Below are positions 16,939-25,822 of a stretch of DNA of 64,000 nucleotides, in pieces. The notes under the pieces were generated by a model. That model saw nothing but the letters and a program-made list of their open reading frames with translations. It searched no databases and was not told the DNA's origin. Location of the stretch: positions 191,210-255,209 of the forward strand of contig NZ_SRMP01000003.1 in assembly GCF_005925325.1 (NCBI RefSeq). Reading direction: 5' to 3'. Made by a program: the position numbers and the translations under genes. This DNA is from Pedobacter helvus (GTDB lineage: Bacteria > Bacteroidota > Bacteroidia > Sphingobacteriales > Sphingobacteriaceae). How positions within the stretch are numbered: the first letter of the stretch is position 1; every line of letters begins with the position of its first letter.

Positions 16939-17054
16939 ATAGCATGCAGGTTTAAATCGAAATTCTAACAACTTTTTGGTTTATAATTTCCTAGATTTAT
17001 TGGCAAAAATCGCTTTATTTCATTATATTAGCGAGAAACGCACAATTACAATCT

Positions 17055-17621
17055 ATGGACGCACTAAACAATCTCGAACCCTTACTTAGGGTCTTTTGGT
17101 ATCTTGCTATACCTATCAGTTTCATTTTCATCATTCAAACTGTCATGACTTTTATCGGCGCCGATTCGGGCGATGGTCTTGATGCAGATTTTGATGGTGA
17201 CTTGGATGGCGGTAACGCTCCTTTTCAACTTTTCTCCTTCAGAAACTTAATCAATTTCTTGCTAGGCTTTAGCTGGACAGGCATTTCATTCTATGGTTTG
17301 ATTACGAACAGAGCGATCCTCATTATTCTTTCGGTAGTAATAGGAGTGGCTTTTATCCTGATTTTTTTTGTCATTATCAAACAAATCCAGAAACTAGCGG
17401 AAGATAATTCCTTTAAAATCACTTCACTTTTACACAGAAGCGGCTCGGTTTATCTACGTATTCCCGAAAAAAGAAGTGGAACCGGAAAAATTCAGGTAAG
17501 TGTTAACGGCTCATTTAAGGAAGTAGATGCCATTACCAATGATGAACAAATTGCCAGTGGAGCCACCATCAAAATCGTAAAAATTGAAAGTAACAATTTA
17601 GTACTCGTAGAAAAAATATAA
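17055..17621 (+). CDS. NfeD/YqiJ-like membrane protein, flotillin partner
   Basis: A 188-residue protein with an N-terminal membrane segment (about 13-34), an acidic Asp/Gly-rich loop (GADSGDGLDADFDGDLDGG, about 35-53), two further membrane segments (about 62-117) and a C-terminal OB-fold-like domain (about 123-188). This is the layout of YqiJ/NfeD-like proteins, which assemble with flotillins in membrane microdomains. The flotillin gene starts three bases after its stop, so the two are co-expressed and almost certainly act together. The Asp-rich loop could bind divalent cations (inference). Confidence 0.8.
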   Translation: MDALNNLEPLLRVFWYLAIPISFIFIIQTVMTFIGADSGDGLDADFDGDLDGGNAPFQLFSFRNLINFLLGFSWTGISFYGLITNRAILIILSVVIGVAFILIFFVIIKQIQKLAEDNSFKITSLLHRSGSVYLRIPEKRSGTGKIQVSVNGSFKEVDAITNDEQIASGATIKIVKIESNNLVLVEKI

Positions 17622-17624
17622 TTT

Positions 17625-19160
17625 ATGGAAAACCTCTTACAATCTCCTATTACCCTAATTTTAATTGCCGTTGTCGTTGTTTTCGTCACGCTCTCAGCCT
17701 TATTAGCACGTTACAAACGCTGTCCTTCCGATAAAATCTTAGTGATTTATGGAAAAACGGGCGGCACTTCTGCCAAATGTATCCACGGTGGTGGTGCTTT
17801 CATTTGGCCCGTAATTCAAGATTTTGCTTATTTAGATTTGAAACCGATTTCCATAGAAGCCAACCTAGTTAATGCTTTAAGTAGACAGAATATCCGTGTA
17901 GATGTGCCTTGCCGATTTACCATCGCAATTTCTACCGAAGCAGACAGCATGAACAATGCCGCTGAACGTTTATTAGGCCTAGCTCCCGCTGATATCCAAG
18001 AACTATCAAAAGATATTTTATTTGGTCAGTTACGTTTGGTTATCGCTACCATGACTATCGAAGAAATTAACTCAGACCGTGATAAATTCTTAGATAATAT
18101 CTCTAAAAACGTAGATACCGAGTTAAAGAAAATCGGTTTAAAATTGATCAACGTAAACGTAACGGATATTAAAGATGAATCTGGTTACATCGAAGCTTTA
18201 GGTAAAGAAGCCGCAGCGAAAGCGATCAACGAAGCGATCATCAGCGTTGCTGAACAAACTAAAATCGGGGAAACTGGTAAAGCTATTGCGGATAGAGAAA
18301 AAGACGTTCAAATTGCCGAAACGCAACGTGAGCGTGATGTTAAAATCGCGATCACGCAAAAAGACAGAGAGATTAGTATCGCCTCTGCTTTTAAAGATGA
18401 AGCCATTGGTAAAGCAGAAGCAGAAAGAGATACACGTATCAAAACTTCGGAAGCAAATGCCATTGCCGTAAAGGGAGAAAACGAAGCGAAAATTGAGATT
18501 GCTAGTTCAGATGCGCTGCGTCGTGAAAAGGAAGCGGAAGCTTTGAAAATTGCGGTAGCTGCAGAGAAAGTACAACAAGCGAAAGCCTTGGAAGCATCTT
18601 ACTTAGCCGAACAAAAAGCAGAGGAAGCACGTTCTGAAAGAGAAAGAGCAACCCAAATTGCAAACATTGTTGTTCCCGCAGAAATTGCCAAACAAAAAGC
18701 GATCATTCAAGCACAAGCCGATGCCGAAACCATTAGAGAGAATGCAAAAGGTGAAGCCGATGCGATTTACGCCAAAATGGAGGCAGAAGCGAAAGGTTTA
18801 TTCGAAATCTTGACCAAGCAGGCAGAAGGTTACCGCGATGTGGTAGCAGCTGCGGGTGGCGATCCAACCAAAGCTTTCCAATTATTGTTAATTGAGAAAT
18901 TACCTGAATTGGTTAAAACGCAGGTTGAGGCAGTTAAAAACATCAAGATTGATAAAATCACGGTTTGGGACTCTGGTAATGGTACCGGAGAGAATGGTGC
19001 TGGTTCTACTGCAAACTTTGTTTCTGGGATGATGAAAACCGTGCCGCCTTTGAATGATTTGTTCAACATGGCCGGATTGAACCTGCCTACTTATTTAAAA
19101 GGAGAAGATGCAGAGGTAACTCCCACTATTGATGCTAACGACACCAATCCTAAGGCTTAA
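17625..19160 (+). CDS. Flotillin-like SPFH domain protein (YqiK type)
   Basis: A 511-residue protein with one N-terminal membrane segment (about 7-28), an SPFH/band-7 domain (about 30-200; VDVPCRFTIAISTE, LKLINVNVTDIKDESGYIEA) and a long Ala/Glu/Lys coiled coil (about 205-400) with repeated EAEA and EKEAEALK motifs typical of flotillins. The C-terminal part (VVAAAGGDPTKAFQLLLIEK) matches the flotillin oligomerisation region. It scaffolds lipid microdomains in the inner membrane together with the NfeD-like protein encoded three bases upstream. A strong terminator follows. Confidence 0.92.
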   Translation: MENLLQSPITLILIAVVVVFVTLSALLARYKRCPSDKILVIYGKTGGTSAKCIHGGGAFIWPVIQDFAYLDLKPISIEANLVNALSRQNIRVDVPCRFTIAISTEADSMNNAAERLLGLAPADIQELSKDILFGQLRLVIATMTIEEINSDRDKFLDNISKNVDTELKKIGLKLINVNVTDIKDESGYIEALGKEAAAKAINEAIISVAEQTKIGETGKAIADREKDVQIAETQRERDVKIAITQKDREISIASAFKDEAIGKAEAERDTRIKTSEANAIAVKGENEAKIEIASSDALRREKEAEALKIAVAAEKVQQAKALEASYLAEQKAEEARSERERATQIANIVVPAEIAKQKAIIQAQADAETIRENAKGEADAIYAKMEAEAKGLFEILTKQAEGYRDVVAAAGGDPTKAFQLLLIEKLPELVKTQVEAVKNIKIDKITVWDSGNGTGENGAGSTANFVSGMMKTVPPLNDLFNMAGLNLPTYLKGEDAEVTPTIDANDTNPKA

Positions 19161-19196
19161 AACAAGAATGTTTTCATAGTTTAAGTTTAATAAATA

Positions 19197-19236
19197 GAGG
19201 CTTCGGAATTAGGTTTTCGAAGCCTCATTCTTTTTA
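19197..19236 (+). terminator. Rho-independent terminator after the flotillin gene
   Basis: GAGGCTTCG (19197-19205) pairs with CGAAGCCTC (19218-19226) around a 12-nt loop and is followed by ATTCTTTTT. It lies 36 bases after the stop codon and separates the flotillin operon from the toxin-antitoxin operon. Confidence 0.85.
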
Positions 19237-19237
19237 T

Positions 19238-19245
19238 TAACTTTG
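19238..19245 (+). promoter_or_regulatory. -7 promoter element of the toxin-antitoxin operon
   Basis: TAACTTTG is a full match to the Bacteroidota -7 consensus and lies 35 bases before the antitoxin ATG, directly after the flotillin terminator. The expected -33 position falls in the terminator stem and is not a clear TTTG. Confidence 0.45.
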
Positions 19246-19279
19246 TACATTCAAATTTGTTAGTATAAATAAATTGAAG

Positions 19280-19489
19280 ATGGAAACTTTAGTAATGCAC
19301 CCTGCCAATAAAGAGCAATTAGCAGCCCTAAAAGCAATTGCTAAGGCCTTGAAAATTCCTTTTGAGAAGAAAGAAGATAAGGATCAATATGACCCTGCTT
19401 TTGTGAAAATGGTTAAAGATGCCGACAACAGAGGAAATTTTAAAACCGTAGACCCCACTGATATATGGGAAAGTTTAGGGTTGAAATAG
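19280..19489 (+). CDS. Antitoxin of a YoeB-type toxin-antitoxin pair (DUF2683-like)
   Basis: A 69-residue protein starting METLVMHPANKEQLAALKAI, a pattern seen in small Bacteroidota antitoxins that pair with Txe/YoeB or RelE toxins. The C-terminal half is charged and probably disordered until it folds on the toxin, ending in DPTDIWESLGLK. The ATG at 19280 was chosen over an in-frame TTG six bases earlier. Its last 25 bases overlap the toxin start, giving translational coupling. The antitoxin would also be expected to repress the operon promoter, but no typical DNA-binding fold is obvious in so short a sequence. Confidence 0.75.
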   Translation: METLVMHPANKEQLAALKAIAKALKIPFEKKEDKDQYDPAFVKMVKDADNRGNFKTVDPTDIWESLGLK

Positions 19490-19746
19490 AGGAATTAGCG
19501 GATGAGCATTTTCGAAAGCACTTCAAGTCTGGCGATAAAGCTTCGATTAAGAAAATCAAACAAATTGTTGCCGAACTAGCAGAACATCCTTACACCGGAA
19601 CTGGCAAACCGGAACTTTTACGCAACGAACTTTCTGGATTTTGGTCTCGAAGAATAAACAAGAAGGATAGGCTAATCTATAGAGTTGAGGAAGACATTGT
19701 ATTCGTCTACATCATATCAGCCATGGGGCACTACAACGATAAATAA
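19465..19746 (+). CDS. Txe/YoeB family addiction module toxin
   Basis: A 93-residue ribosome-dependent mRNA interferase of the YoeB/Txe family. The family core is clear: HPYTGTGKPELL, LSGFWSRRINKKDRLIYRV and the C-terminal MGHYNDK. By alignment with E. coli YoeB, the likely catalytic residues are Glu50 (GKPE), Arg69 (KDRLIY) and His89 (GHYND), all present, so the toxin appears intact. It overlaps the antitoxin by 25 bases and ends three bases before rlmN, so read-through into rlmN is likely. Confidence 0.92.
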   Translation: MGKFRVEIEELADEHFRKHFKSGDKASIKKIKQIVAELAEHPYTGTGKPELLRNELSGFWSRRINKKDRLIYRVEEDIVFVYIISAMGHYNDK

Positions 19747-19749
19747 ATA

Positions 19750-20799
19750 ATGCAAAGCACAAAAAAGATAGATATCAGGTCATTAAGTCCAGAACAGTTA
19801 GCCCAACATTTTAAAGATATGGGCGAACCTGCATTTAGGGCTAAGCAAGTCTATCAATGGCTTTGGGAAAAATCCGCCCGCAATTTCGATGAGATGAGTA
19901 ATCTCTCTAAAGATTTACGCAAGAAATTGGATGATGGTTATGCCATCAACACGGTTGAAATTAGCAACGCACAGTTCAGTAACGACCATACCATCAAAAA
20001 TGCTTTTAAGCTATACGATGGAAATATTGTAGAGGGCGTTTTAATTCCTACAGAAGAAAGAATGACCGCTTGCGTGAGCTCACAAGTGGGCTGTAGTTTA
20101 ACCTGCAAATTCTGCGCAACTGGTTATATGGATCGTGTACGTAATTTAAATGCAGACGAGATTTATGATCAAGTAGTATTGATTGACCAACAGGCTAAGA
20201 AAAACTATAACATCCCATTAACCAACATAGTGTACATGGGCATGGGCGAACCTTTGTTGAATTACGCCAATGTGTTAAAATCTATCGAGCGTATTACTGC
20301 TCCAGATGGCTTGAACATGTCTTACAAACGTATTACAGTCTCTACAGCTGGTATTGCCAAGATGATTAAAAAGTTGGGTGACGATGGCGTAAAATTCAAT
20401 TTAGCACTTTCACTTCACGCTGCTAACGATCAGAAACGCCACGAAATTATGCCAATTACAGAGCATAATTCTTTAAAAGCATTGGCGGAAGCATTAAAAT
20501 ACTACTTCCAGAAAACTAAAAACCCAGTTACTTACGAGTATATTGTTTTTAATAATTTCAATGATGAAATACAGGATGCGATGGAATTGGCCAAATTCTG
20601 TAAACATGTTCCTTGTAAAGTAAACTTGATTGAATACAACCCTATTCAATTTGCAGATTTTATCAATGCCGAAGTTGATAAAATTGATGCCTTTGCCAAT
20701 TATCTAAAAAAACAGGGTATCACTACCAATATCAGACGCAGCAGAGGTAAAGATATTGATGCTGCTTGTGGACAGTTGGCAGTTAAAGAAAAGGCTTAA
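19750..20799 (+). CDS. rlmN: Dual-specificity 23S rRNA (A2503) / tRNA (A37) methyltransferase RlmN
   Basis: A 349-residue radical-SAM enzyme that methylates C2 of A2503 in 23S rRNA and of A37 in some tRNAs. The Fe-S cluster cysteines are Cys115, Cys119 and Cys122 in the CSLTCKFCATG motif. The SAM-binding GEP-type motif is present as MGMGEPLLNY. The second catalytic cysteine, which carries the methyl intermediate, is probably Cys341 in DIDAACGQL. The N-terminal accessory domain covers about residues 1-95. It starts only three bases after the toxin gene, an unusual neighbour for an rRNA-modifying enzyme. Confidence 0.95.
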   Translation: MQSTKKIDIRSLSPEQLAQHFKDMGEPAFRAKQVYQWLWEKSARNFDEMSNLSKDLRKKLDDGYAINTVEISNAQFSNDHTIKNAFKLYDGNIVEGVLIPTEERMTACVSSQVGCSLTCKFCATGYMDRVRNLNADEIYDQVVLIDQQAKKNYNIPLTNIVYMGMGEPLLNYANVLKSIERITAPDGLNMSYKRITVSTAGIAKMIKKLGDDGVKFNLALSLHAANDQKRHEIMPITEHNSLKALAEALKYYFQKTKNPVTYEYIVFNNFNDEIQDAMELAKFCKHVPCKVNLIEYNPIQFADFINAEVDKIDAFANYLKKQGITTNIRRSRGKDIDAACGQLAVKEKA

Positions 20800-20835
20800 A
20801 CTTTCATAATCAACTAACATTTAGTAAATTGTATA

Positions 20836-21534
20836 ATGTTTGCCTTGAAACGTTATACTGAAGACCTCATTAACCTGCTTTTTCCAGAGCTTTGCAACGG
20901 TTGTGGGAAGCTACTCTATCACGGAGAAAAGGATATTTGCACTAAGTGCTTGTACGATCTTCCTTTTACCGATTTTCATTTGTACCAAGATAATTTGGTA
21001 GCTAAACAGCTTTGGGGTCGTCTACCAGTAAATGCCGCAATGGCCATGCTCTATTTTAAGAAAGGAACCAAAGTACAGAACCTTATCCATGGCTTAAAAT
21101 ATGCAGGTAAAACCGATATTGGAGTTACCTTGGGAAAATTAATGGCCAGCAGGCTTGCACAAAGTGAGTTTTATAATAATATCGACCTCATAATACCAGT
21201 ACCTTTACATCAAAAGAAATTGCGATTAAGAGGTTACAATCAAAGTGAGTATATTGCAAAAGGTTTAGCCGAGGAACTTGGGATTTTAATGAGCGCTAAA
21301 CATTTATTGAGAGATAAGTCTACCGAAAGCCAAACCAAAAAAGCAAGATATACCCGCTATGAAAATATGCAAGATGTTTTCAGCGTTACCAATGAAAGGG
21401 ATTTATTAGACAAGCATATCCTTCTAGTTGATGACGTGATCACCACGGGAGCAACTTTGGAAGCTTGCGGAAATACCTTGCTAAACCATGGAATTAAAAA
21501 ATTGAGCATCGCTGCTGTAGCATTTGCAGAATAA
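20836..21534 (+). CDS. ComF family phosphoribosyltransferase-like protein
   Basis: A 232-residue ComF/GntX-like protein. Four cysteines near the N-terminus (Cys20, Cys23, Cys35, Cys38; LCNGCGK and ICTKCLYD) form a zinc finger. The C-terminal part is a phosphoribosyltransferase fold with the PRPP loop ILLVDDVITTGATL (about 196-209). ComF proteins support DNA uptake during natural transformation in some bacteria; in Bacteroidota the role has mostly been inferred. Its stop overlaps the start of the next gene (TAATG), so they are translationally coupled. Confidence 0.9.
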   Translation: MFALKRYTEDLINLLFPELCNGCGKLLYHGEKDICTKCLYDLPFTDFHLYQDNLVAKQLWGRLPVNAAMAMLYFKKGTKVQNLIHGLKYAGKTDIGVTLGKLMASRLAQSEFYNNIDLIIPVPLHQKKLRLRGYNQSEYIAKGLAEELGILMSAKHLLRDKSTESQTKKARYTRYENMQDVFSVTNERDLLDKHILLVDDVITTGATLEACGNTLLNHGIKKLSIAAVAFAE

Positions 21535-22919
21535 TGAATCGTATAACTCTACTCTTTTTACTCGCCATAGTTACAATGTCTTTTGCGGCCTGCAATAAAG
21601 ATGAGGAGATTACTTTCGATCCGAATGCAAAGTTGAGTTTTTCTACAGACAGCGTATTATTCGATACGGTTTTTACCTCAGTTGGCTCCACAGTACGTAG
21701 ATTTAAAATTTTCAACTACAACGAGAAGGCCATCAATTTAGATGAGATTAAAATTGGCGGTGGAGCTAATTCGTCCTTCTTCATCAATGTTAATGGAAGG
21801 CCGATGGTAGATGGAAAGAATGTAAAAATCGATGGAAAAGATTCGATTAACGTATTGGTAAGAGTAAACATCAACCCAACTCTAGAAAACCAACCTTTTA
21901 TTGTTGAAGACTCTATCATGATATTCTTTAATGGCAAAAGGGAAAAAATTCCCTTAATGGCCTATGGTCAAAATGCCATTTTCATTAACAATACTACCAT
22001 CAATACCAACACTACTTGGGATAGTAAACTACCATACATTGTCTACAATTCGGTAACCGTGGCAGAACAGGCGAATTTGAATATTTCTCCGGGAGTTAGA
22101 GTGCTTTTTCACAACGGTTCTACCATGAACATTAAAGGCACTTTAAATGCTGTTGGCACTAAACGCGACACTATCCTTTTCGCTAGTGATAGAATGGAAC
22201 GTATCTATGAAGAAGAACCTGGCCAATGGAATGGTATACATTTCTACGGGAGTAGTAAAAACTCGGTAATTAATCATGCTACGATTAAAAATGGCATTGC
22301 CGGCATCACAGTAGATTCACTTTCTTCAAATGCTAATCCTAAACTTTTGTTGGCTAACACGGTGGTTAAAAACATGCAGGTTGTTGGGCTTTTAGGTTAC
22401 CATACTGATCTGGCTGCTTACAACAACCTTTTTCACAATTGTGGGCAATATCTTATTTACGGTATTGGTGGTGGAAAATACGACCTAGCACAGAATACAT
22501 TTGGAGCTTACAATTATAGCTTTGCTCGCAGAACCTCGGCCGTTCATTTATCAGACTTTATCAGTAACACTGAGTTTGCACCGCTAGTTGCAACTTTAAC
22601 CAATAATATCATTTGGGGCAGTTTAGAAGATGAATTAACTATTGAAAAAAAGTCTACCGCAGTGTCAGTAATTGATCTTAAAAACAACTTAATCAAAACC
22701 ACCAAGACAGATTTCAATACTAATGGGAACGTGATCAATTCTGATCCGCTGTTCATCAATCCGAGACAAGGAAATTATCAAATTGCAGCAAACAGTCCAG
22801 CTAAAAACAAGGGTTTAAATTTAAATAGCCATCCCTATTTTTCGGTATATTTAATTAAGGATATTTTAGGAAAAGAAAGATTATTCCCTTCTGAATTAGG
22901 GTGTTACGAGAATAATTAA
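21534..22919 (+). CDS. Right-handed beta-helix lipoprotein
   Basis: A 461-residue lipoprotein with lipobox FAAC (Cys20). After the acidic NKDEE linker comes a beta-rich domain (about 40-150) and then a parallel beta-helix region (about 180-440) recognisable by short turns such as VINHATIKNGIAGITV, NPKLLLANTVVKNM and ATLTNNIIWGSLED. Such surface lipoproteins may bind or process polysaccharide, but no catalytic residues can be assigned. One base of overlap with the ComF-like gene indicates shared translation. Convergent with the kinase gene downstream. Confidence 0.85.
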   Translation: MNRITLLFLLAIVTMSFAACNKDEEITFDPNAKLSFSTDSVLFDTVFTSVGSTVRRFKIFNYNEKAINLDEIKIGGGANSSFFINVNGRPMVDGKNVKIDGKDSINVLVRVNINPTLENQPFIVEDSIMIFFNGKREKIPLMAYGQNAIFINNTTINTNTTWDSKLPYIVYNSVTVAEQANLNISPGVRVLFHNGSTMNIKGTLNAVGTKRDTILFASDRMERIYEEEPGQWNGIHFYGSSKNSVINHATIKNGIAGITVDSLSSNANPKLLLANTVVKNMQVVGLLGYHTDLAAYNNLFHNCGQYLIYGIGGGKYDLAQNTFGAYNYSFARRTSAVHLSDFISNTEFAPLVATLTNNIIWGSLEDELTIEKKSTAVSVIDLKNNLIKTTKTDFNTNGNVINSDPLFINPRQGNYQIAANSPAKNKGLNLNSHPYFSVYLIKDILGKERLFPSELGCYENN

Positions 22920-22993
22920 AAAAATATTAATCTTTCGAAAACTTTTTGACCACGCTTCCCGTTTATAATATCGAGAGCGTTAATTTAGATGGT

Positions 22994-23030
22994 AAGGGTC
23001 GATAATTCCACTAGGGATATCGGCCCTTTA
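22994..23030. terminator. Hairpin between convergent genes
   Basis: AAGGGTCGATA (22994-23004) pairs with TATCGGCCCTT (23018-23028) with one G-U pair around a 13-nt loop. It lies between the lipoprotein stop (22919) and the kinase stop (23033). The flanking T-run is weak, so it may be an imperfect bidirectional terminator. Confidence 0.5.
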
Positions 23031-23032
23031 CT

Positions 23033-25795
23033 TTAAACTAAAAAATCTGTTAAAACCTTTCTGATCTCGGTTGGACTAAAAGGCTTCAGCACATGACCGT
23101 TCATTCCACTTTCTTTAAACTTACTTTCCTCATCTTGTAGGGTCGATGCAGTTAACGCGACAATAGGCAGGTTTTTATAGTACTCTTCGTCCATTCCTCT
23201 AATGATCGTCGTAGTTTCGAAACCAGTAATTCCAGGCATTTTAATATCCATGAAAACTAAATCGTACTTATTTTTGGTGATGCACTCAATGGCTTTATAA
23301 CCGCTAGAGGCAAAGTCAATACTCAGCCCCCACTTCATTAAAATACGCTTCGCTATCAGTATATTGATTTCATTGTCGTCTACTATCAAGATGCGCTTCC
23401 CTTCGAAAACTACGTTTTTTGAAGTTTGTTGAGTTTGATTTTGAGAGGCTTTATCGAACTTAATTACAAAAGAGAATGAAGTTCCCTTTCCTTCTAAACT
23501 ATCAACTTTAATTTCGGATTGGTGTAGTTTTAATAATTTTTTGGTGATCGCCAAGCCTAAACCTGTACCACCATATTTGGTTGAAATATCCGTTCTCGCC
23601 TGTGTAAATGTTTCAAAGATGTACTCCTTTTTATCAGATGGAATACCTATTCCGTTATCCTTAACTTCAAAATAGATATCAATGTTGCTTTCATTTTCCT
23701 TTTGAGCCTTCACGGAGAGCAACACTCTGCCCTTTGTTGTGAACTTGATTGCGTTGCCCAATAGGTTCATCAGCACCTGATAAAGTCTTGTCTTATCTGC
23801 CAACACCAAAGCGGGAATCTGCTTATCAAAACTTAACTCTAAGACATTTTGCTGTTTGCTCGCATTCACTTGTAAAGAGCTGATGATATCGTTACATAGC
23901 ACTTGAAGATTGATCGGCAAAAACTCTAAACGTAGATTACCCGTCTCTATCTTCGTAAAATCAAGCACATCGTTGATGATACTCAACAAATTTTCGCCGG
24001 AAAACTTCAGAATATTTAAATCGTCTGTTTGAGACGGCTTTGGATCATTTTCGATGAGCAGATGTGTCATACCAATGATGGCATTCAGCGGAGTACGTAT
24101 TTCATGGCTCATCACCGAAAGAAACATTTCCTTTGCCTCACTAAGCTGTAAAGCCTGTTCTTTCGCTTGTAGGATATCTCGTTCTACCTGTTTACGCTCG
24201 GTAATATCGGTAATCAACTCGACATAGCGTTCTACTTTACCTAGACTATTAATGATCGGCGTGTTAGAAACCGCCAGCCAGATCGGCTCACCGTCCTTCT
24301 TTTCGGCCAAAACCTCTATCGAAAACGATTTTTTATGAAGCGACGCTGCTCTAGCTTCCAAGATAACCTGCCTGTCCGTTTGTTGAGTAGAAAGAACGTC
24401 GCCAAGCATTTTACCTGACAGCTCATCGGCAGCATAGCCAATCAACTGACACAGGGCTTCGTTTATCCAAGTGATTTTTCCGTTTTCATCACAGATCGTA
24501 ACTCCAGTATGTGTTTTACTTGCAACTGTAGATAATACCTCTAGTTCTTGTTCGGCTTTTTTCTTTGCGGTGATATCGATAATAATTTCGATTTCTGTTT
24601 CTACCTCTCCATCTTCACTTAAAATAACCGTACTGTAGATAGACAGCCAAATTTTAGTTTTATCTTTCCTGTAGGCTAGGATGTCTACCGTGAAAGATTT
24701 TTTCTCGCTTATTAGCTTCCTAGCCTCTTCAATCACCGACCAGTCGGTTTCTGGCCCTCTAATCAAATCGCCTAGAGGCTTGCCTTGAATATCCTCTAAG
24801 GTAAATCCAGTAATGGCCGTAAAAGCATCGTTTGCCCAGCTTACACGATTGTAATCATCACTAATCACAACACCGTTATTTACTTTACTTGCAACAAACG
24901 ATAAGTGAGTTAACTCGGTATCTATTCTTTTTTTCTCGGTGATATCTCTGCCGTAGCTAAACCATCTGTCGGCCTTGGATACCATTATCCAACTTAGCCA
25001 TTTAATTTGACCACTGCTATCTACCACCCTATAATCTAGAAAGAATTGCTTGTTGCCTTGTTTTAGCCCCGCATCAAAATGGTTAGAAATTTTTAATACA
25101 TCTTCTTTAAAACAAAAGCTCCATATGCTTTTACCGAGTATTTCGTCTTTTTGGTAGCCAAGCAATTTACTTGCCGCTTGGTTTGCAAAAAGGATATCTC
25201 CTTCCCTATTTAAGATACAATGAATTTCTGGCGATGCCTCAAATACATTGATGAACTCTTCTGAACGCTTAGTTTCCTCTATTAGTTTAAGGTTTTTTCT
25301 TCTTAATTTAAGGTGAGTAATAATCTGTACGGAAAGTGTTTGCAGCGCCTCTATTTGCGAGGCAGTTAAGTTGCGGCAATGATCATCTACCACGCACAAA
25401 CAGCCTAACGAAAAACCTTCGCTATCTATGAGCGGTACACTTGCGTAAAACACCGATGCATCTTCAGAACAAATTAACGGACTGGTATCAAAGCTCTTGT
25501 CGGTACGAATATCTTCAACAATGTAAACTTCGTTGGTATACATCGTATGTTGACAGACACTACTGTATCTATCAAAAATTCTTTCTTGGGTAAGTAAACC
25601 GTAGGCCGCTTTAAAAACAATATGATCACGGTCTATAAAGCTAACATAAGCTTTTTTTGCGGAGGTAATTTGTGCAGCTAACTTAACTAAGTTGTCAAGT
25701 TCGTTTTCAAGTCCTTCTCCAAGCACATCATAAGAATAGAGCGCAGCTAATCGCTGCTCTTCCATCTGAGAACTTGGAGAAAGGACATTTAGCAT
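23033..25795 (-). CDS. Soluble GAF/PAS hybrid sensor histidine kinase
   Basis: A 920-residue cytoplasmic kinase without membrane segments. In order: a GAF domain (about 1-165; the DRDHIVFKAAYGL and CLCVVDDHCRNLT segments), three PAS/PAC units (about 176-295, 300-415 and 420-540; ILNREGDILFANQAASKLLG, FTAITGFTLEDIQGKPLGDL and ITWINEALCQLIGYAADELS), HisKA with His in VMSHEIRTPLNAIIGM, HATPase with NLLGNAIKFTTKG and GGTGLGLAITKKLL, and a C-terminal receiver with DLVFMDIKMPG and VLKPF. It presumably senses cytoplasmic redox, light or small ligands, but no cofactor-binding residues can be named. No response regulator or HPt gene is adjacent. Confidence 0.92.
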   Translation of the reverse strand: MLNVLSPSSQMEEQRLAALYSYDVLGEGLENELDNLVKLAAQITSAKKAYVSFIDRDHIVFKAAYGLLTQERIFDRYSSVCQHTMYTNEVYIVEDIRTDKSFDTSPLICSEDASVFYASVPLIDSEGFSLGCLCVVDDHCRNLTASQIEALQTLSVQIITHLKLRRKNLKLIEETKRSEEFINVFEASPEIHCILNREGDILFANQAASKLLGYQKDEILGKSIWSFCFKEDVLKISNHFDAGLKQGNKQFFLDYRVVDSSGQIKWLSWIMVSKADRWFSYGRDITEKKRIDTELTHLSFVASKVNNGVVISDDYNRVSWANDAFTAITGFTLEDIQGKPLGDLIRGPETDWSVIEEARKLISEKKSFTVDILAYRKDKTKIWLSIYSTVILSEDGEVETEIEIIIDITAKKKAEQELEVLSTVASKTHTGVTICDENGKITWINEALCQLIGYAADELSGKMLGDVLSTQQTDRQVILEARAASLHKKSFSIEVLAEKKDGEPIWLAVSNTPIINSLGKVERYVELITDITERKQVERDILQAKEQALQLSEAKEMFLSVMSHEIRTPLNAIIGMTHLLIENDPKPSQTDDLNILKFSGENLLSIINDVLDFTKIETGNLRLEFLPINLQVLCNDIISSLQVNASKQQNVLELSFDKQIPALVLADKTRLYQVLMNLLGNAIKFTTKGRVLLSVKAQKENESNIDIYFEVKDNGIGIPSDKKEYIFETFTQARTDISTKYGGTGLGLAITKKLLKLHQSEIKVDSLEGKGTSFSFVIKFDKASQNQTQQTSKNVVFEGKRILIVDDNEINILIAKRILMKWGLSIDFASSGYKAIECITKNKYDLVFMDIKMPGITGFETTTIIRGMDEEYYKNLPIVALTASTLQDEESKFKESGMNGHVLKPFSPTEIRKVLTDFLV

Positions 25796-25822
25796 AAAAT
25801 TCGATTAAGTTATCGAAATAAA

